Shown in pieces: positions 63,055 to 64,000 of a DNA stretch of 64,000 bases (positions within the stretch are counted from its first letter, which is position 1; every line of letters begins with the position of its first letter). The position numbers were made by a program, and so were the translations under genes. Below the pieces are notes generated by a model. It was not told the DNA's origin and did not search any database. It worked only from the letters and a program-made list of their open reading frames with translations. Source of the stretch: Erinaceus europaeus (taxonomy: Eukaryota > Chordata > Mammalia > Eulipotyphla > Erinaceidae); assembly GCF_950295315.1 (NCBI RefSeq), contig NC_080175.1, positions 63,158,487 through 63,222,486 of the forward strand, in the 5' to 3' direction.

Positions 63055-63915
63055 TAGAGTATTGATTTTAGTATTTGGGCATGTAAATCTGCTTTGCAAC
63101 CACAAGTTTATCTTCCTAGTCCCCACTGCATTATTTTAAAAACAAACATTCTCAAAAAAACATTAACTATATTTTGATATTCTCATAAATACATATTCTG
63201 TAAGAAGATATTAACTCTACTTCATTTTAAAAACAATAAAAATGAATCTGGATTCTTCTACCAATGGTTCTTCCATGTATCATAACATTTACATTTTGCT
63301 TTCATAGAAAGGAGGCGGAGTTTCCTTGTTCACAGTCGTTGTTTCTGGTAGTTGATTTTTTTCCTTTTAATAACAGTTGTAGAAGCAGCAATATTGAGCA
63401 ACTACACTTGTTAAATACTTTGATTAAATCTTCATTATATAATTATACTTAGTAAAATTTAAAGCAATTTTTGAGACATGTAGTTTGATTTAAAAGCCAA
63501 CTCTAAAACTTTCTAAACCTTATTTCTGAATTAATAGTAAAGATAAAAAGTTACATTTTCTTTTTCTTTTTAAGTAAAGCCAAAGAGGCAAAGAGAGAAA
63601 GGGATAGATAAGTAAGAGAGAAAAAAATGACAGGTTTGTGCCTTTGTATTAAAGACTCTACTGTAGACCATTAACCCCCACATAAAAACAATGAAAACAA
63701 AATACATATACTGGAACAAGGCAGAGTATAAAATAACAAAGTCTCTGTAATGTATGCAACTTTAAAAAAGAGATACTATAACACAGTAGTTCCCTTCAAT
63801 GCAGTAAGAATTAGGTTTAAACCTCAGTCAAACACAAGGAAAAGTAATGTACTGTTCTGATTCAGCCAGGCCAATAACATTTATATTTCAAAGCTCATGT
63901 CTTTTAATACTTATC
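63055..63915. other. Unannotated AT-rich stretch
   Basis: No gene recognised. A weak SINE-like patch ('CAATGCAGTAAGAATTAGG') near 63800 is too diverged to call. Confidence 0.45.
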
Positions 63916-63919
63916 TATA

Positions 63920-64000
63920 TATCTATTCTTACCAGAGCATTGCTCAGATCTGGTTTATGGTGGTGTGGGGGGCCTTTGAGTCTTGGTCTTGAAAGTCTCT
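63920..64000 (-). mobile_element. tRNA-derived SINE running off the window
   Basis: 'ACCAGAGCATTGCTCAGATC', 'TGGTTTATGGTGGTGTGG', 'CCTTTGAGTCTTGG' is the antisense of the CCTGAGGCTCC-type SINE 3' half; its 5' head lies beyond the right edge. Confidence 0.85.

Overview
The window is mammalian, non-coding and repeat-dense. I found no supportable host exon, no rRNA gene, no intact tRNA gene and no CRISPR array. The repeat content points to a hedgehog (family Erinaceidae). It has many copies of tRNA-derived SINEs of the hedgehog ERI type and a young L1 lineage with a very long 3' UTR. It also has two short elements matching the 5' end of Vingi-type LINEs, a clade described from hedgehog genomes. 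The species call rests on remembered family sequences, not on a database search.

Layout. 1-21 kb: AT-rich unique sequence with SINEs, L1 3'-UTR pieces on both strands, a minus-strand LTR (905-1386) and a local 0.2-kb duplication (15343/16015). 21.2-29.8 kb: one degenerate L1 (ORF2 plus a 2.1-kb 3' UTR) that took later insertions: a solo LTR (22575-22960), a SINE (23990-24219) and a compact two-LTR endogenous retroviral element (25457-28085). 30-39 kb: unique DNA, SINEs, microsatellites and an inverted SINE pair. 39.9-44.9 kb: a large L1 with an inverted 5' half (twin priming). 45-58 kb: further L1 3' UTRs, SINEs and a minus-strand LTR (53697-54023). 58.4-61.1 kb: an L1 relic holding an LTR that holds a Vingi-derived element, then a second LTR and a second Vingi-derived element. 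61-64 kb: mostly unique, one young SINE.

Most interesting observations. (1) Both Vingi-derived elements start with about 70 nt that fold as an HDV-like self-cleaving ribozyme: P1 7 bp, P2, P3, a 7-nt L3, P4, and a catalytic-type C in J4/2. One P1 base pair covaries between the copies, and in the second copy the target-site duplication stops exactly at the predicted cleavage site. (2) The two LTRs of the retroviral element, and a separate LTR on the other strand, carry a near-perfect copy of the 5' half of tRNA-Gly. The match runs from the mature tRNA 5' end to the anticodon loop, and the LTR types differ in their R/U5. (3) Several insertions have readable mechanisms: twin-primed L1s, a fold-back palindrome at an L1 5' junction, and nested insertions with clean duplications.

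All open reading frames of any length belong to transposable elements or are chance frames. Boundaries are by eye and usually good to a few bases where a target-site duplication is quoted, and to tens of bases elsewhere.
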